Below are positions 24,956 to 33,759 of a stretch of 64,000 nt of DNA, piece by piece (the first letter of the stretch is position 1; every line of letters starts with the position of its first letter). The notes beneath the pieces were generated by a model, which did no database searches, was not told the DNA's origin, and saw nothing but the letters and a program-made list of their open reading frames with translations. The position numbers and the translations under genes were made by a program. The stretch is from Pseudomonas sp. (GTDB lineage Bacteria; Pseudomonadota; Gammaproteobacteria; Pseudomonadales; Pseudomonadaceae): the NCBI RefSeq assembly GCF_030150285.1, contig NZ_JASLGE010000082.1:1-64000 (forward strand), in the 5' to 3' direction.

Positions 24956-27703
24956 CAGGGCCGCGTCTTCCACTACCGGCAACTCCACGCAAAACCTGGC
25001 TCCGTACCCGGTGTTGCTAACGGTCAGCCGCCCGCCCATGTTGTCGATGATGCCGTAACTCACAGACAAACCCAGGCCCGTGCCCAGGCCAATGGGTTTG
25101 GTGGTGAAGAAGGGTTCGAAGATCCGTTCCAGCAGGCGCGGGTCGATGCCGCCGGCGTTGTCATGTACCCACAGCCGCACGCACCGGGCGTGGGATTCGG
25201 CACCGATGCCGATCCAGGGCTGGAAGTCGCGGTCGGTTTCGCGCTTGCTCATCAGCGCGTCACGGGCGTTGATCATCAGGTTGATCAGCACTTGCTCAAG
25301 CTGGTCAGCATGGCCGCGCACCTGCACGCGGCACGGCAAGCCTTCGCTGCGAATGTCGATGCCTTTGCCGCGCAGCCCTTCGCTCAATAAGCCCAGCGTG
25401 CCTTCCAGTGCTTGCGCCGGGTTGAACACATGCTGTTCGATTTCCGAACGGCGACCAAACACTCGCATGTGGTCAACAATGCCTGCTGCCCGTTGGATTT
25501 GGGCGTCGATGCGGCCGAGCTTTTCATGCAGGTACTCGATCTGCACATCGCCGTTGCTCAAGCGCTTGAGCACGTTGACGATGGCCATGCGCATGACGTT
25601 CAACGGCTGGTTGATTTCATGGGCCAAGCCTGTGGCCATCTCCCCGAGGGTGGCCATTTTCGCGCTATGGGTCAGTTGCTGTTGAGCACGGCGCACGTCG
25701 GTGTTGTCACGGCCCACGGCCTGCACTTCAATCAATTGCCCTTGGGCATCAAACACACCCCGGTCCGCCCACACCCACCAGGCATGCTCGCGCCCCGGCA
25801 GTTGCAGGCTGATTTCGGCAGTGCTGACCGGGTCATCCGGGCTCAAGCGCGCGATGCGCTGCGCAAAGGCTTCGCGCTGCTCATTCGACAACCAACTGCC
25901 CAAGTGAATGCCCGGCAGTTGATCGGGCGTGCATTCCAGGTAAGCCGCCAGCGGCTGGTTGCCGAAGGTCAGGGTCAGGTCAGGCCGGTACCGGCAAATC
26001 ATGGCCGGCGAGTCTTCCACCAGAATGCGGTAGCGCTCTTCGCTGCGCCGCACGCGCTCTGCGGCCTCGGTGGCTTCGGTGATGTCCAGCCACAGCCCGA
26101 CGGCTTCAACGGGCAACCCCAGGTCGTCACGCAGTAATTTGGCTTCGTCCAACAACCAGTGGTAAACGCCGCGCTGGTCACGCAAGCGGTAACGGCTGCG
26201 GGCGCTGCCTTCACGCAGCAACTGGCGGGTGCGCTCAACGTACAGTTCACGGTCATCCGGGTGGATTTTCTCGAGCAACGCGCTGCCGGTGCAGTCTGCC
26301 AGCGACCAGCCCAACAAGGGCCCCAGGCTGTCACTGAAAAAGGCTGGCACCAATGCGCCCTCCTCATAGCCCTGCACGTAGATCACTGCCGGGGAGCTGG
26401 CGATCAGGTTGTCCAGCCGGGCATGGGCCGCCGCTGTCTGCGTCTGCTGGTCTTTAATGTCGCTGATGTCGAGCATAAAGCCCACGATGCGCCGGCTGTC
26501 ACCGGTGCCCAGCGCCTGCCCCTGCAGGCGATACCAGTGCGGTGAGCCCTGGGGTTGATGGAGACGGGCACACAGGTGCAAGGTTTTGCCGTTGTTCACC
26601 AGGTCATCGAAACGGAAGTTGATCTCGCCCCGGTCCGCCGGGTGGAACAACGACAGCCAGGCATCACGGCTGAGTATGGGGGCAGCCTCAGGCAACAGCC
26701 CCAGTGGCTGGGCCAACGCCGGGGCCAGCTCCAGCTGTTGCGCGGTGACGGACCACTCCCACCAACCGGCACCCAACAGCCCTTGCAGGGCTTCGCTGCG
26801 TTCGCGCTGCTGCGCGTGCTGCTGATCGCGCAGACGGTCCAGCAAGGGCCCGGCCAAGGCACCGCCCACCTGCAACCAGTCACTGTCACTCATCTGCGGC
26901 CCATGCAGGGAGGCCGGGTAAAAGCCCAGCAGCCACCAGGCGGACACGCCTTCTTGATCGGTGTAGGGCACCAGCACGCCGTCGGCATTACCGAACAGGT
27001 CATTGAGCCGAGGGTTGTCGTCGCGCTCCACGCGCTGGGGCACGGGCCCGGTGAGCGGTTCAAGCAGGCCATTTACGCGCTGGCCCGGCCGCCAGAGTTG
27101 CGGCGCATCGTAGGCGTTGTAAGCGCTGTGGATGTACCAACCCGTGTGGCCATCATCCCGCAGGGCCAGGGCCATGCAAGGCACGCGCCCGTGTTGGGCC
27201 ACGCTTTGCACCGCTTCGGCCATGACCTCAGGCAGGCGCGCAAAACCGCACTGACGCAGTTGCTCACCCAGGCGCAAGGTCAGTTGCGTGCACTGCTCAC
27301 GGCTGCGGGCCTGTTGACTGCCCAGGCGCAAGTCGCTGATATCCAGCAATTGCAACAACCAGCCTTCGGCCTGCGGCTGGACCCAGCCACGGGTGTGCAC
27401 CACGCGCAGGCCTACACATTGGAAGTCCAGGTCCAGGCTGTGCCCGACCCAATCCGCCGGCACACCTTCAAGTGCCAGGGTGCTGCCCGGCACCAAGTAA
27501 TCGATCACGCGGCGCGGGGTGCCATCGCGAGAGCCTCGCACCAGGCCATAACGCTGCAGGCCGTGCATTTCCAGAACATACCCCTGGGCGTTAAGCACCA
27601 GTTGAATGCCGGCATCGTTGCGCGATTGCGCGGGCGCAAACACCGGCAAGCTGACGTTTGCACGGCCCGTCCCACCCCCGAATACACCGTCAGGCAGGCT
27701 CAA
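24944..27703 (-). CDS. pprA: PprA-like PAS sensor histidine kinase
   Basis: 919 residues, close to P. aeruginosa PprA (about 921). An N-terminal sensing region is followed by several PAS/PAC units (for example ARLDNLIASSPAVIYVQGYE, then RYRILVEDSPAMICRYRPDL), a dimerisation helix with phosphorylated histidine H695 (GLAHEINQPLNV) and an ATPase domain with NLMINARDAL, DNAGGIDPRLLERIFEPFFT and GTGLGLSVSYGI. No membrane segments are obvious, so it is probably cytoplasmic. Overlaps the upstream tadF by 4 bases (ATGA). Partner regulator: PprB at 28836. Confidence 0.88.
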   Translation of the reverse strand: MSLPDGVFGGGTGRANVSLPVFAPAQSRNDAGIQLVLNAQGYVLEMHGLQRYGLVRGSRDGTPRRVIDYLVPGSTLALEGVPADWVGHSLDLDFQCVGLRVVHTRGWVQPQAEGWLLQLLDISDLRLGSQQARSREQCTQLTLRLGEQLRQCGFARLPEVMAEAVQSVAQHGRVPCMALALRDDGHTGWYIHSAYNAYDAPQLWRPGQRVNGLLEPLTGPVPQRVERDDNPRLNDLFGNADGVLVPYTDQEGVSAWWLLGFYPASLHGPQMSDSDWLQVGGALAGPLLDRLRDQQHAQQRERSEALQGLLGAGWWEWSVTAQQLELAPALAQPLGLLPEAAPILSRDAWLSLFHPADRGEINFRFDDLVNNGKTLHLCARLHQPQGSPHWYRLQGQALGTGDSRRIVGFMLDISDIKDQQTQTAAAHARLDNLIASSPAVIYVQGYEEGALVPAFFSDSLGPLLGWSLADCTGSALLEKIHPDDRELYVERTRQLLREGSARSRYRLRDQRGVYHWLLDEAKLLRDDLGLPVEAVGLWLDITEATEAAERVRRSEERYRILVEDSPAMICRYRPDLTLTFGNQPLAAYLECTPDQLPGIHLGSWLSNEQREAFAQRIARLSPDDPVSTAEISLQLPGREHAWWVWADRGVFDAQGQLIEVQAVGRDNTDVRRAQQQLTHSAKMATLGEMATGLAHEINQPLNVMRMAIVNVLKRLSNGDVQIEYLHEKLGRIDAQIQRAAGIVDHMRVFGRRSEIEQHVFNPAQALEGTLGLLSEGLRGKGIDIRSEGLPCRVQVRGHADQLEQVLINLMINARDALMSKRETDRDFQPWIGIGAESHARCVRLWVHDNAGGIDPRLLERIFEPFFTTKPIGLGTGLGLSVSYGIIDNMGGRLTVSNTGYGARFCVELPVVEDAALSKH

Positions 27704-28170
27704 GACTTCGGACTCGGCAAGGGTTGCATTTGCAGTGTCGAGACAGCCTCTAAGCTCTCCGGCAAGTCAGGCACCGTGATCGTTCCTAACTTGAGCACCG
27801 GCAGGATGGTAGCCAGTGCCACGGCTGGCACACTGACCCTGACCGTCAACACGCGGGTGTCCAGGCTGTACTCGGCTTCTTTAACGATTTCGTCGCTGAG
27901 CGCCGTAGGCACCCATTTGAGTTGTTCAGTCAGTACACTTTGGGCGGTGTCTTGCACCGCCTTTTGGTAAGCAAGTTCGCTGCCCGCCGCCGGGTCCACC
28001 GCCACACTGCGCCGTGCCGCTTCAGTGGCCGAATGGTTGAAGGATTGCATTAACAGCAGGGGCAAGCTGTAACTGAGGACGCCGTACAGCACCATAAAAA
28101 AAATCACGAAGACCAGCCCGAACTCTATGGCCGCAGCGCCTTTTTGCTTGTTGGGAATGCCTATTGTCAT
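27700..28170 (-). CDS. tadF: TadF/TadE-type pseudopilin
   Basis: 156 residues. The N terminus QKGAAAIEFGLVFVIFFMVLYG has the prepilin-like site before IEF followed by a hydrophobic helix, as in TadE/TadF pseudopilins; the FppA peptidase should process it. Remaining sequence is a small periplasmic domain. Equivalent to PA4294, next to the peptidase gene; there is no separate tadE. Co-transcribed with pprA through a 4-base overlap, and 55 bases from the divergent fppA. Confidence 0.83.
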   Translation of the reverse strand: MTIGIPNKQKGAAAIEFGLVFVIFFMVLYGVLSYSLPLLLMQSFNHSATEAARRSVAVDPAAGSELAYQKAVQDTAQSVLTEQLKWVPTALSDEIVKEAEYSLDTRVLTVRVSVPAVALATILPVLKLGTITVPDLPESLEAVSTLQMQPLPSPKS

Positions 28171-28225
28171 GACCGCGTCTCCCTGCCCATCAAACGTAAT
28201 ATCATCATAGAATCATTCGTAAAAA

Positions 28226-28717
28226 ATGGACGTTTATTACGTGATTCACTTATCGGTTTTATTGCTGTGGCTTGCCGCCTGCGCGGTGCAGGACGCACGC
28301 CAACGTCATATCGCCAACACCCTGACCCTGGGCGCAGCGGCGCTGGCACTGGGGTATTTGCTCTGGACCGGCCACACCTGGCTGGGAGCCAGCGCCGCCG
28401 AAGGGGGCTGGGCGCTGGTGATTGCGTTGGTGCTCACGCTGCCCGGGTATGCCCTGAACAAGCTGGGCGCTGGCGATGTAAAGCTGCTGATTGCCCTCGC
28501 GCTGGCCAGCAACCGCCTGATACTGCTGGGCACTTTTATCGGGGCCGGCCTCTGCGCGGCGGTGTGGTGGTGGCTCATGCCAAAAGTGCTTCTTTTGGTT
28601 AATCAACGGCTTACCCCTCTTGCATTGAAAAGTGTTGCACCCGTGCCTGGCAAAAAAGCCTTTGCGCCTTTTCTCTTGTGTGGCTTGAGCCTCACCGTGC
28701 TGTGCATACCCGAGTGA
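28226..28717 (+). CDS. fppA: FppA, Flp prepilin peptidase
   Basis: 163 residues, a type IV prepilin peptidase reduced to its membrane catalytic part (A24 family, CpaA/TadV type). The two catalytic aspartates are D23 (VQDARQRHIAN) and D84 (GAGDVKLL). It removes the leader of Flp and TadF at the inner membrane. No N-methylase domain, as usual for this group. The ribosome site is weak (AT-rich upstream), so the start is slightly uncertain. Confidence 0.88.
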   Translation: MDVYYVIHLSVLLLWLAACAVQDARQRHIANTLTLGAAALALGYLLWTGHTWLGASAAEGGWALVIALVLTLPGYALNKLGAGDVKLLIALALASNRLILLGTFIGAGLCAAVWWWLMPKVLLLVNQRLTPLALKSVAPVPGKKAFAPFLLCGLSLTVLCIPE

Positions 28718-28835
28718 AAAAGTAGGACTTCATCGTTGTACAGCGTAGGAAAGTGCGACTATGTTTTAGGAGTCCTCTGCATTCATTTGAATGTTCAGGG
28801 TTTCCTTAGATGGCTTGCCAGGCATGGAGTAGCGC

Positions 28836-29612
28836 GTGAACAAGCTCACCCCCCTCATAAAAATACTTGTGGTCGATGATCAACCTCTGATTGTCGAAGA
28901 ACTCAGCGAATTTCTGGAAAGCAGCCACTACCCTTGTGTTCCGTGTACGTCCAGTCGCGAAGCCATTGAGGCCTTCGTCGCCGATCCCGACATAGGCCTG
29001 GTGCTGTGCGACCTGCACATGCCCGACATGAACGGCATCGAACTGACCCAACACCTGCAGAAAATCGCCGGCAAAGGCCGCCTGTTTGAAAGCATTTTGC
29101 TGACGGGTCGCGCCGACAAGCAGGATGTGATCAAAGCCCTGCGCATCGGCATCGCCGACTACTACCAAAAACCGGTGGACCTCAATGAATTGCTGGAAGG
29201 CATTCAGCGCCAGGAAGTGGTCCTGCGCGAACGACACGCCAATGAAAACCTGGGTCACTTGAACAAAAAATTGCAAGGCATTGCGCAGTCCATTGATGGT
29301 CTTTATCAAGACATGGAGTCAGTGCTGCACCCCTCCCATGTCGACGAACAGCCCCCCAGCGATCAGGCCGTAAATGAAGGCGAACTACCGGCCGTCTTCA
29401 AACAGCTTTCGCCGCGCCAACTGGCTGTCGCCCGGCTGGTGAGCAAAGGCCAGACCAACTACCAGATTGCCTGTGACCTGGGCATCACTGAAAACACGGT
29501 CAAGCTGTACGTGTCGCAAGTACTGCGCCTGACCCACATGAACAACCGCACCCAACTGGCCCTTGCCCTTTCACCCAGCGCATCGGCCAAACAGCGGCAG
29601 AGCGCACACTGA
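28836..29612 (+). CDS. pprB: PprB-like response regulator
   Basis: 258 residues (P. aeruginosa PprB is 275). Receiver domain with DDQP and phosphoacceptor D59 (VLCDLHMPDMNG), conserved lysine in YYQKPVD; LuxR-type helix-turn-helix at about 185-250 (LSPRQLAVARLVSKGQTNYQIA, then TENTVKLYVSQVLRL). Start is GTG 28836 with GGAG 8 bases before. PprB activates the tad/flp genes and biofilm functions in P. aeruginosa. It lies 118 bases after fppA, with room for its own promoter. Confidence 0.88.
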   Translation: MNKLTPLIKILVVDDQPLIVEELSEFLESSHYPCVPCTSSREAIEAFVADPDIGLVLCDLHMPDMNGIELTQHLQKIAGKGRLFESILLTGRADKQDVIKALRIGIADYYQKPVDLNELLEGIQRQEVVLRERHANENLGHLNKKLQGIAQSIDGLYQDMESVLHPSHVDEQPPSDQAVNEGELPAVFKQLSPRQLAVARLVSKGQTNYQIACDLGITENTVKLYVSQVLRLTHMNNRTQLALALSPSASAKQRQSAH

Positions 29613-29621
29613 TCGCCTTTG

Positions 29622-29706
29622 GGCCCTCGTCGTGCGGATGAGGGCCAACGCCGTTTGATCCGAACACCCTTCAGGATCGCGCCCCCTCACCCACAAGGAG
29701 AGGGGG
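29622..29706. terminator. Two hairpins between convergent pprB and the tad operon
   Basis: GGCCCTC (29622-29628) pairs with GAGGGCC (29640-29646), and CCCCCTC (29682-29688) pairs with GAGGGGG (29700-29706). The pair fills the 100-bp gap between the two convergent units. No long T run, so efficiency as terminators is uncertain; the second resembles a common Pseudomonas intergenic hairpin. Confidence 0.5.
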
Positions 29707-29712
29707 TAAACA

Positions 29713-29979
29713 TCAATTCGTCTTGGTTTTGCCGCCTTCATCCTGCCCGTAGAACTCCGGCACGGGGTGGCTGTAGCTGTCCAGCCAGCGCTGCAGGCTG
29801 CGCTCACGCTCGGGTGCCGTGGCCACTTGGTCCACCGGCGAGCGAACACTGCCGCTGACCTGCAATTGCAACCAGTTTTCCGTTTCTTTCTGGTTGTAGG
29901 ACGAAGGCCCGGGTTCGATAGCGCTGGCGGCCAACGGCAACACGGCTAACAACACGCCCACTTGAACAGGGAATTTCAT
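29713..29979 (-). CDS. DUF3613 exported small protein of the tad locus
   Basis: 88 residues from ATG 29979, preceded by GGAGG at good spacing. Signal peptide VQVGVLLAVLPLAASAI; mature part contains the DUF3613-like TENWLQLQVSGSVRSP and RSLQRWLDSYSHPVPEFYG. Corresponds to PA4298, which sits in the same place in P. aeruginosa. Last gene of the leftward tad operon, 17 bases after tadD. Probably an accessory periplasmic factor; role not known. Confidence 0.75.
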   Translation of the reverse strand: MKFPVQVGVLLAVLPLAASAIEPGPSSYNQKETENWLQLQVSGSVRSPVDQVATAPERERSLQRWLDSYSHPVPEFYGQDEGGKTKTN

Positions 29980-29996
29980 GGCACACCTCCAACGCA

Positions 29997-30689
29997 TTAA
30001 TTAATGGCCGCCACCGGATCACGGGTTTTCACAGGGCGGGTTTTCAGGGCTTGCGCACGGGCCTGCGCATCGCTCACTTGTTCCGGGCTCAAACCGGCAC
30101 GGCCCGCCAACTCGGCAGCCTGTTGCCAGTTGTCCTGATAGATCAGCAGCGTCACCAGGTTCGATGCCGCCAGCGAGTCCGCCTGTTTAAGTTCCAGTGC
30201 CGTCAGAAACTCAAAGCGCGCGTCCTCCAGGCGCAACTGGCTGAGGTAGACCACCCCCAGGTCGTTGCGGATTTTGTCGTCGGTCGGGGCCAATTTCGCG
30301 GCGCGTTCCAAGTGGGTCAACGCCTGGGCGTTATCGCCGCGCCCTGCCGCCAGCTGCCCCAAACCATGCTCGCCCTCGGCGGCCAGGCAGGTACCCAGCA
30401 ACCCGCGGTATAACGGCTCGGCTTCACTGCGGCCCAACTGGCGATAGATCCGCGCCTGGCGCAGTTGCACCGGGGCATAACGCTGCGGCAGGCTTTGCAG
30501 GTTGGCCAGGCTGGCGTGCAACTTGCCTTCCTTGGCCATGTCATCGGCCAGGTTCATTGACAGCTCCTGATCACCACTCAACTTGGTGCAGCTGCTGTCC
30601 GTCAGCCCGGCCCACGGCGGGTTGCTTTGGCCCCCGGTCGCACAACCTCCCAGCATCAACAGCACACAGACGGCGAGAGCTACTTTCAT
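29997..30689 (-). CDS. tadD: TadD, tetratricopeptide lipoprotein of the Flp pilus
   Basis: 230 residues from ATG 30689 (GGAG upstream). Lipobox MLGGC gives a lipidated cysteine near residue 16. TPR-like helices run from about 80 to 200 (ALTHLERAAKLAPTDDKIRN, then DLGVVYLSQLRLEDARFEFL). TadD is thought to act as pilotin for the RcpA secretin or in assembly at the outer membrane. In the packed tadC-tadD order of PA4300-PA4299. Confidence 0.87.
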   Translation of the reverse strand: MKVALAVCVLLMLGGCATGGQSNPPWAGLTDSSCTKLSGDQELSMNLADDMAKEGKLHASLANLQSLPQRYAPVQLRQARIYRQLGRSEAEPLYRGLLGTCLAAEGEHGLGQLAAGRGDNAQALTHLERAAKLAPTDDKIRNDLGVVYLSQLRLEDARFEFLTALELKQADSLAASNLVTLLIYQDNWQQAAELAGRAGLSPEQVSDAQARAQALKTRPVKTRDPVAAIN

Positions 30690-30703
30690 GGTCGTACTCC
30701 GAT

Positions 30704-31588
30704 TCAAGAGGTAAACGCGCGAGCAACTGCGATAAAACTCGGCCCGGCCAACACAATCAGCAGGGCCGGAAACAGGAATGTCATCATCACCACTGACATC
30801 TTCGCGGACATCTTCGAGATGTACTCCTCCATGCGGGTCAAGCGGCGGTCATCCAGCAGGCTTTTGAGCGACTGCAACGATTTCATCGCGCCGCCGCCCT
30901 GCTGAATCAATTGCTGAAGAATCACGCAGGTGTCATCAAACTCATCCACCGACAGCAGGCTCGCGGCCTTGCTCAGTTCCTGGCTCAAGTCCAGGCCGGA
31001 GTCCACACGGGCCAGTACCAGGCGCAACTCACCGGTCAGCACGGGCAATAATTGCCGCCCTTCCACGCTCAACACCCGCAACGCCTGCTCCACCGCCATG
31101 CCGGACTCGAATAGGATGCGCAGCAGCGGAATAAAGGTAGAGACCTCAATGGCCGCCTCTTGCTGACGCTTTTTCGCGGCATACGCCAGCAGGCGTTTAG
31201 GGATCAGATACCCCACCGCCAACGCACACAGCAGCACCACCAACAAGTTGCCGCCGCGCGGGAAAAACAGTTCATGGCCCAAAAACACCAACCCGGCGAA
31301 CGCCACCGGCGTGCCCACCTGAAAGGCGGCAAACAGCGACCGTTGGGTCGCCGTGCGCCAGCCCACGCGGTTGAGCAATACTTGGGTTTCGTTGTCCAGC
31401 GAGACCGAGCGCTGACCAAACTTGCTGTTGCCCAAGGCCCGCATCCACAGCGTGAATTTGCCCGGCCCGGTCTGATCGCCTTCCAGGCGCTGCATCACCC
31501 GCTGTTGGCGCAAGCGGTCCTGGACCATGTTGTTGATCAACAACCCCAGCGCCGCGAACATTAAAACTGCGCAAATTACAAAGGCCAT
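30704..31588 (-). CDS. tadC: TadC, inner-membrane platform protein
   Basis: 294 residues. T2SSF (GspF-like) domain at about 150-275 (PLLRILFESGMAVEQALRVL, GLDLSQELSKAASL), flanked by membrane helices at the N terminus, the middle and the end (VVMMTFLFPALLIVLAGPSF). With TadB forms the platform on which the TadA motor acts. ATG 31588 lies one base after the tadB stop; an upstream frame inside tadB is rejected. Confidence 0.9.
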   Translation of the reverse strand: MAFVICAVLMFAALGLLINNMVQDRLRQQRVMQRLEGDQTGPGKFTLWMRALGNSKFGQRSVSLDNETQVLLNRVGWRTATQRSLFAAFQVGTPVAFAGLVFLGHELFFPRGGNLLVVLLCALAVGYLIPKRLLAYAAKKRQQEAAIEVSTFIPLLRILFESGMAVEQALRVLSVEGRQLLPVLTGELRLVLARVDSGLDLSQELSKAASLLSVDEFDDTCVILQQLIQQGGGAMKSLQSLKSLLDDRRLTRMEEYISKMSAKMSVVMMTFLFPALLIVLAGPSFIAVARAFTS

Positions 31589-31589
31589 G

Positions 31590-32474
31590 TCATACGCTCC
31601 GCACCATGCGCCACAACGCCAGGCAACCCACCGTTTGCAGCGCCAACGCCATGAGCAGCATGCGTTGACCACTGCCGTCATCCCACATGTTGACCAGGTA
31701 CAGCGGGTTGGTGATTAAAAAGTACGCACCCACCAGCAGCGGCAACACGGCCAACACGACGGCCGTCATACGGGTTTCACCGGTCATGGCCCGCAGTTTT
31801 CGCGCCCCTTGATCGCGCTCACGAATCAGCACAATCAAGTTCTCCAGCAACTCGCTGGCGTTGCCGCCATAGCGATGGTTGACCTTCAGGCCGAGGGCGA
31901 ACATGCGAAACTCGTCGCGCTCATACAGTTCGGCAAAGTCCTGCACCGCATCGGGCAGGCTCACGCCTAACTGCACGTTGCGGGTCACCCGGCTGATACT
32001 GCTTTTCAGCGGGTCACTGGACGATTCGATCGCGTGCAGCACCGCGTCAGACAAGGTGCGCCCTGCCTTCAGGCTGCGCACACAGGAATCGAGCATCTGC
32101 GGCAATTGCTCAACCATGCGCCGCACACGGCTGTGGTAGCGCCAACTGACAAACACCTTCACACCCACCGGCGGCAACACCACCAGTGCAAGCAGAAAGA
32201 ACCAGCCGCCGATCAACCCGGCCAGCACCACTGCGGCCGCCCACAATGACAGCCACAGCCCTAGCCGTTCCGAAGGTCGGCCCAGGCCGGCCTGCAAAAA
32301 GGCGCGGTCCAGCCACGCCACGCTCAGGGTTTTGTCCGTCCGTTGCGGCTGACCTTCGCCCAGACGGTCCAGCACCCGGCTCGTGGTCGGGTCACGCAAG
32401 GCACCGTAGGCCAGCCGCATCGACATCAAAAACATCAACACGCTGATCATAAAAAGCAACAGGGCCGGGATCAT
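31590..32474 (-). CDS. tadB: TadB, inner-membrane platform protein
   Basis: 294 residues. Membrane helices at the N terminus, at about 90-120 and near the C terminus; T2SSF domain between (VEQLPQMLDSCVRSLKAGRT, then RVTRNVQLGVSLPDAVQ). Paralogue and partner of TadC. ATG 32474 follows GAGG by 8 bases and the tadA stop by 10 bases, so it is part of one operon. Confidence 0.9.
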   Translation of the reverse strand: MIPALLLFMISVLMFLMSMRLAYGALRDPTTSRVLDRLGEGQPQRTDKTLSVAWLDRAFLQAGLGRPSERLGLWLSLWAAAVVLAGLIGGWFFLLALVVLPPVGVKVFVSWRYHSRVRRMVEQLPQMLDSCVRSLKAGRTLSDAVLHAIESSSDPLKSSISRVTRNVQLGVSLPDAVQDFAELYERDEFRMFALGLKVNHRYGGNASELLENLIVLIRERDQGARKLRAMTGETRMTAVVLAVLPLLVGAYFLITNPLYLVNMWDDGSGQRMLLMALALQTVGCLALWRMVRSV

Positions 32475-32484
32475 CGTCAGCACC

Positions 32485-33759
32485 TCAGCCGTTGGCGTTG
32501 AGAATCGGGTCGCGACGCAACTTGTCGCCCGCCGGGTTCTGGGCTTCGCGCAGAAAACCAAAGCCCGTGCGCTTGTCCAGCCGGAACAGGGTGTTGGTCA
32601 CGTACACATCGTCACGCACGCCTACCACTTCCAGCACCTCACTGACGCACCGACGGCCATCGGGCATGCGCGTCAGTTGAATGATCACGTCCAGTGCCGT
32701 GCAGATCATTTGCCGCAGGGTTTTCTCTGCCACGCTACGGCCTGTCAGCCCCACCAGGGTTTCCAGGCGCAGCAAGGCATCCTGCGCGGTGTTGGCGTGC
32801 ACGGTGCTCATGGAACCGTCGTGGCCGGTGTTCATGGCCGTAAGCACGTCGAGTACTTCCACGCCGCGAATCTCGCCGAGGATGATGCGGTCCGGACGCA
32901 TCCGCAGGGCGTTGCGAATCAGATCGCTGGACTTCACTTCACCATGCCCTTCGGCATTCGGCGGGCGGGTTTCAAGGCGCACCACGTGAGGGTGGCCCAA
33001 CTGCAATTCGGCCACGTCTTCGATAGTGACCAGGCGCTGATGAGGGTCGATCAACTGGCTCAGGATGTTCAACAACGTGGTTTTCCCCGTGCCCGTGCCG
33101 CCGCTGATCAAGATGTTGCAGCGCTTGCCCACACACGTCTGAAAAAACTCATAGATCGACTGATCGATGGTTTGCATCGCCACCAGGTCGCTGCTTCTGA
33201 GCATGTCCTTGCGAAATTTCCGAATCGACAGGCACGGGCCGTCCAGCGCAATCGGCGGGATGATGGCGTTGACCCGGCTGCCATCGGGCAGGCGCGCATC
33301 CACCATCGGCGAGGACTCGTCCAGCCGCCGCCCCAGCGGCGCGAGAATGCGCTGCATTACCCGCTCGACATGGTGGTCATCAATAAAGCGCAGGTCGCTC
33401 TGGCTCAACAGACCCTCGCGTTCCACGAAGACATGGTGCGGGCCGTTGACCAGAATCTCGGTCACGCCCGGGTCGCGCAGCAACACCTCAAGGGGGCCGA
33501 ACCCGGTGAGTTCATCGACGATCTCTTCGCCCAGCCGTTCCATTTCATAACGCGAAATGGCCAAGTGCAGGCGCGACACATACTCGGCCACGCGCTCAGT
33601 GACGAACTGCGACAAGGCCAGGCGCGAATCTTCCAGCAGGTTTTTGCCGCTTTCTTCAATGGCATCGATGATGTAGCGGTGCAACACCAGCTTCAGGCCG
33701 TCGTGGTCAGCACGCCCGTCCTTGTTGAGGCCCGAGCCAAACAACTGTTCATGGTTCAT
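32485..33759 (-). CDS. tadA: TadA, Flp pilus assembly ATPase (CpaF family)
   Basis: 424 residues, secretion ATPase of the type II/IV superfamily. Walker A is GGTGTGKTT (220-228), the Asp box contains VTIEDVAEL, Walker B is RIILGEIRG, and the His box is STVHANTA. Powers pilus extension and probably retraction at the inner membrane. Overlaps tadZ by 4 bases. Confidence 0.94.
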   Translation of the reverse strand: MNHEQLFGSGLNKDGRADHDGLKLVLHRYIIDAIEESGKNLLEDSRLALSQFVTERVAEYVSRLHLAISRYEMERLGEEIVDELTGFGPLEVLLRDPGVTEILVNGPHHVFVEREGLLSQSDLRFIDDHHVERVMQRILAPLGRRLDESSPMVDARLPDGSRVNAIIPPIALDGPCLSIRKFRKDMLRSSDLVAMQTIDQSIYEFFQTCVGKRCNILISGGTGTGKTTLLNILSQLIDPHQRLVTIEDVAELQLGHPHVVRLETRPPNAEGHGEVKSSDLIRNALRMRPDRIILGEIRGVEVLDVLTAMNTGHDGSMSTVHANTAQDALLRLETLVGLTGRSVAEKTLRQMICTALDVIIQLTRMPDGRRCVSEVLEVVGVRDDVYVTNTLFRLDKRTGFGFLREAQNPAGDKLRRDPILNANG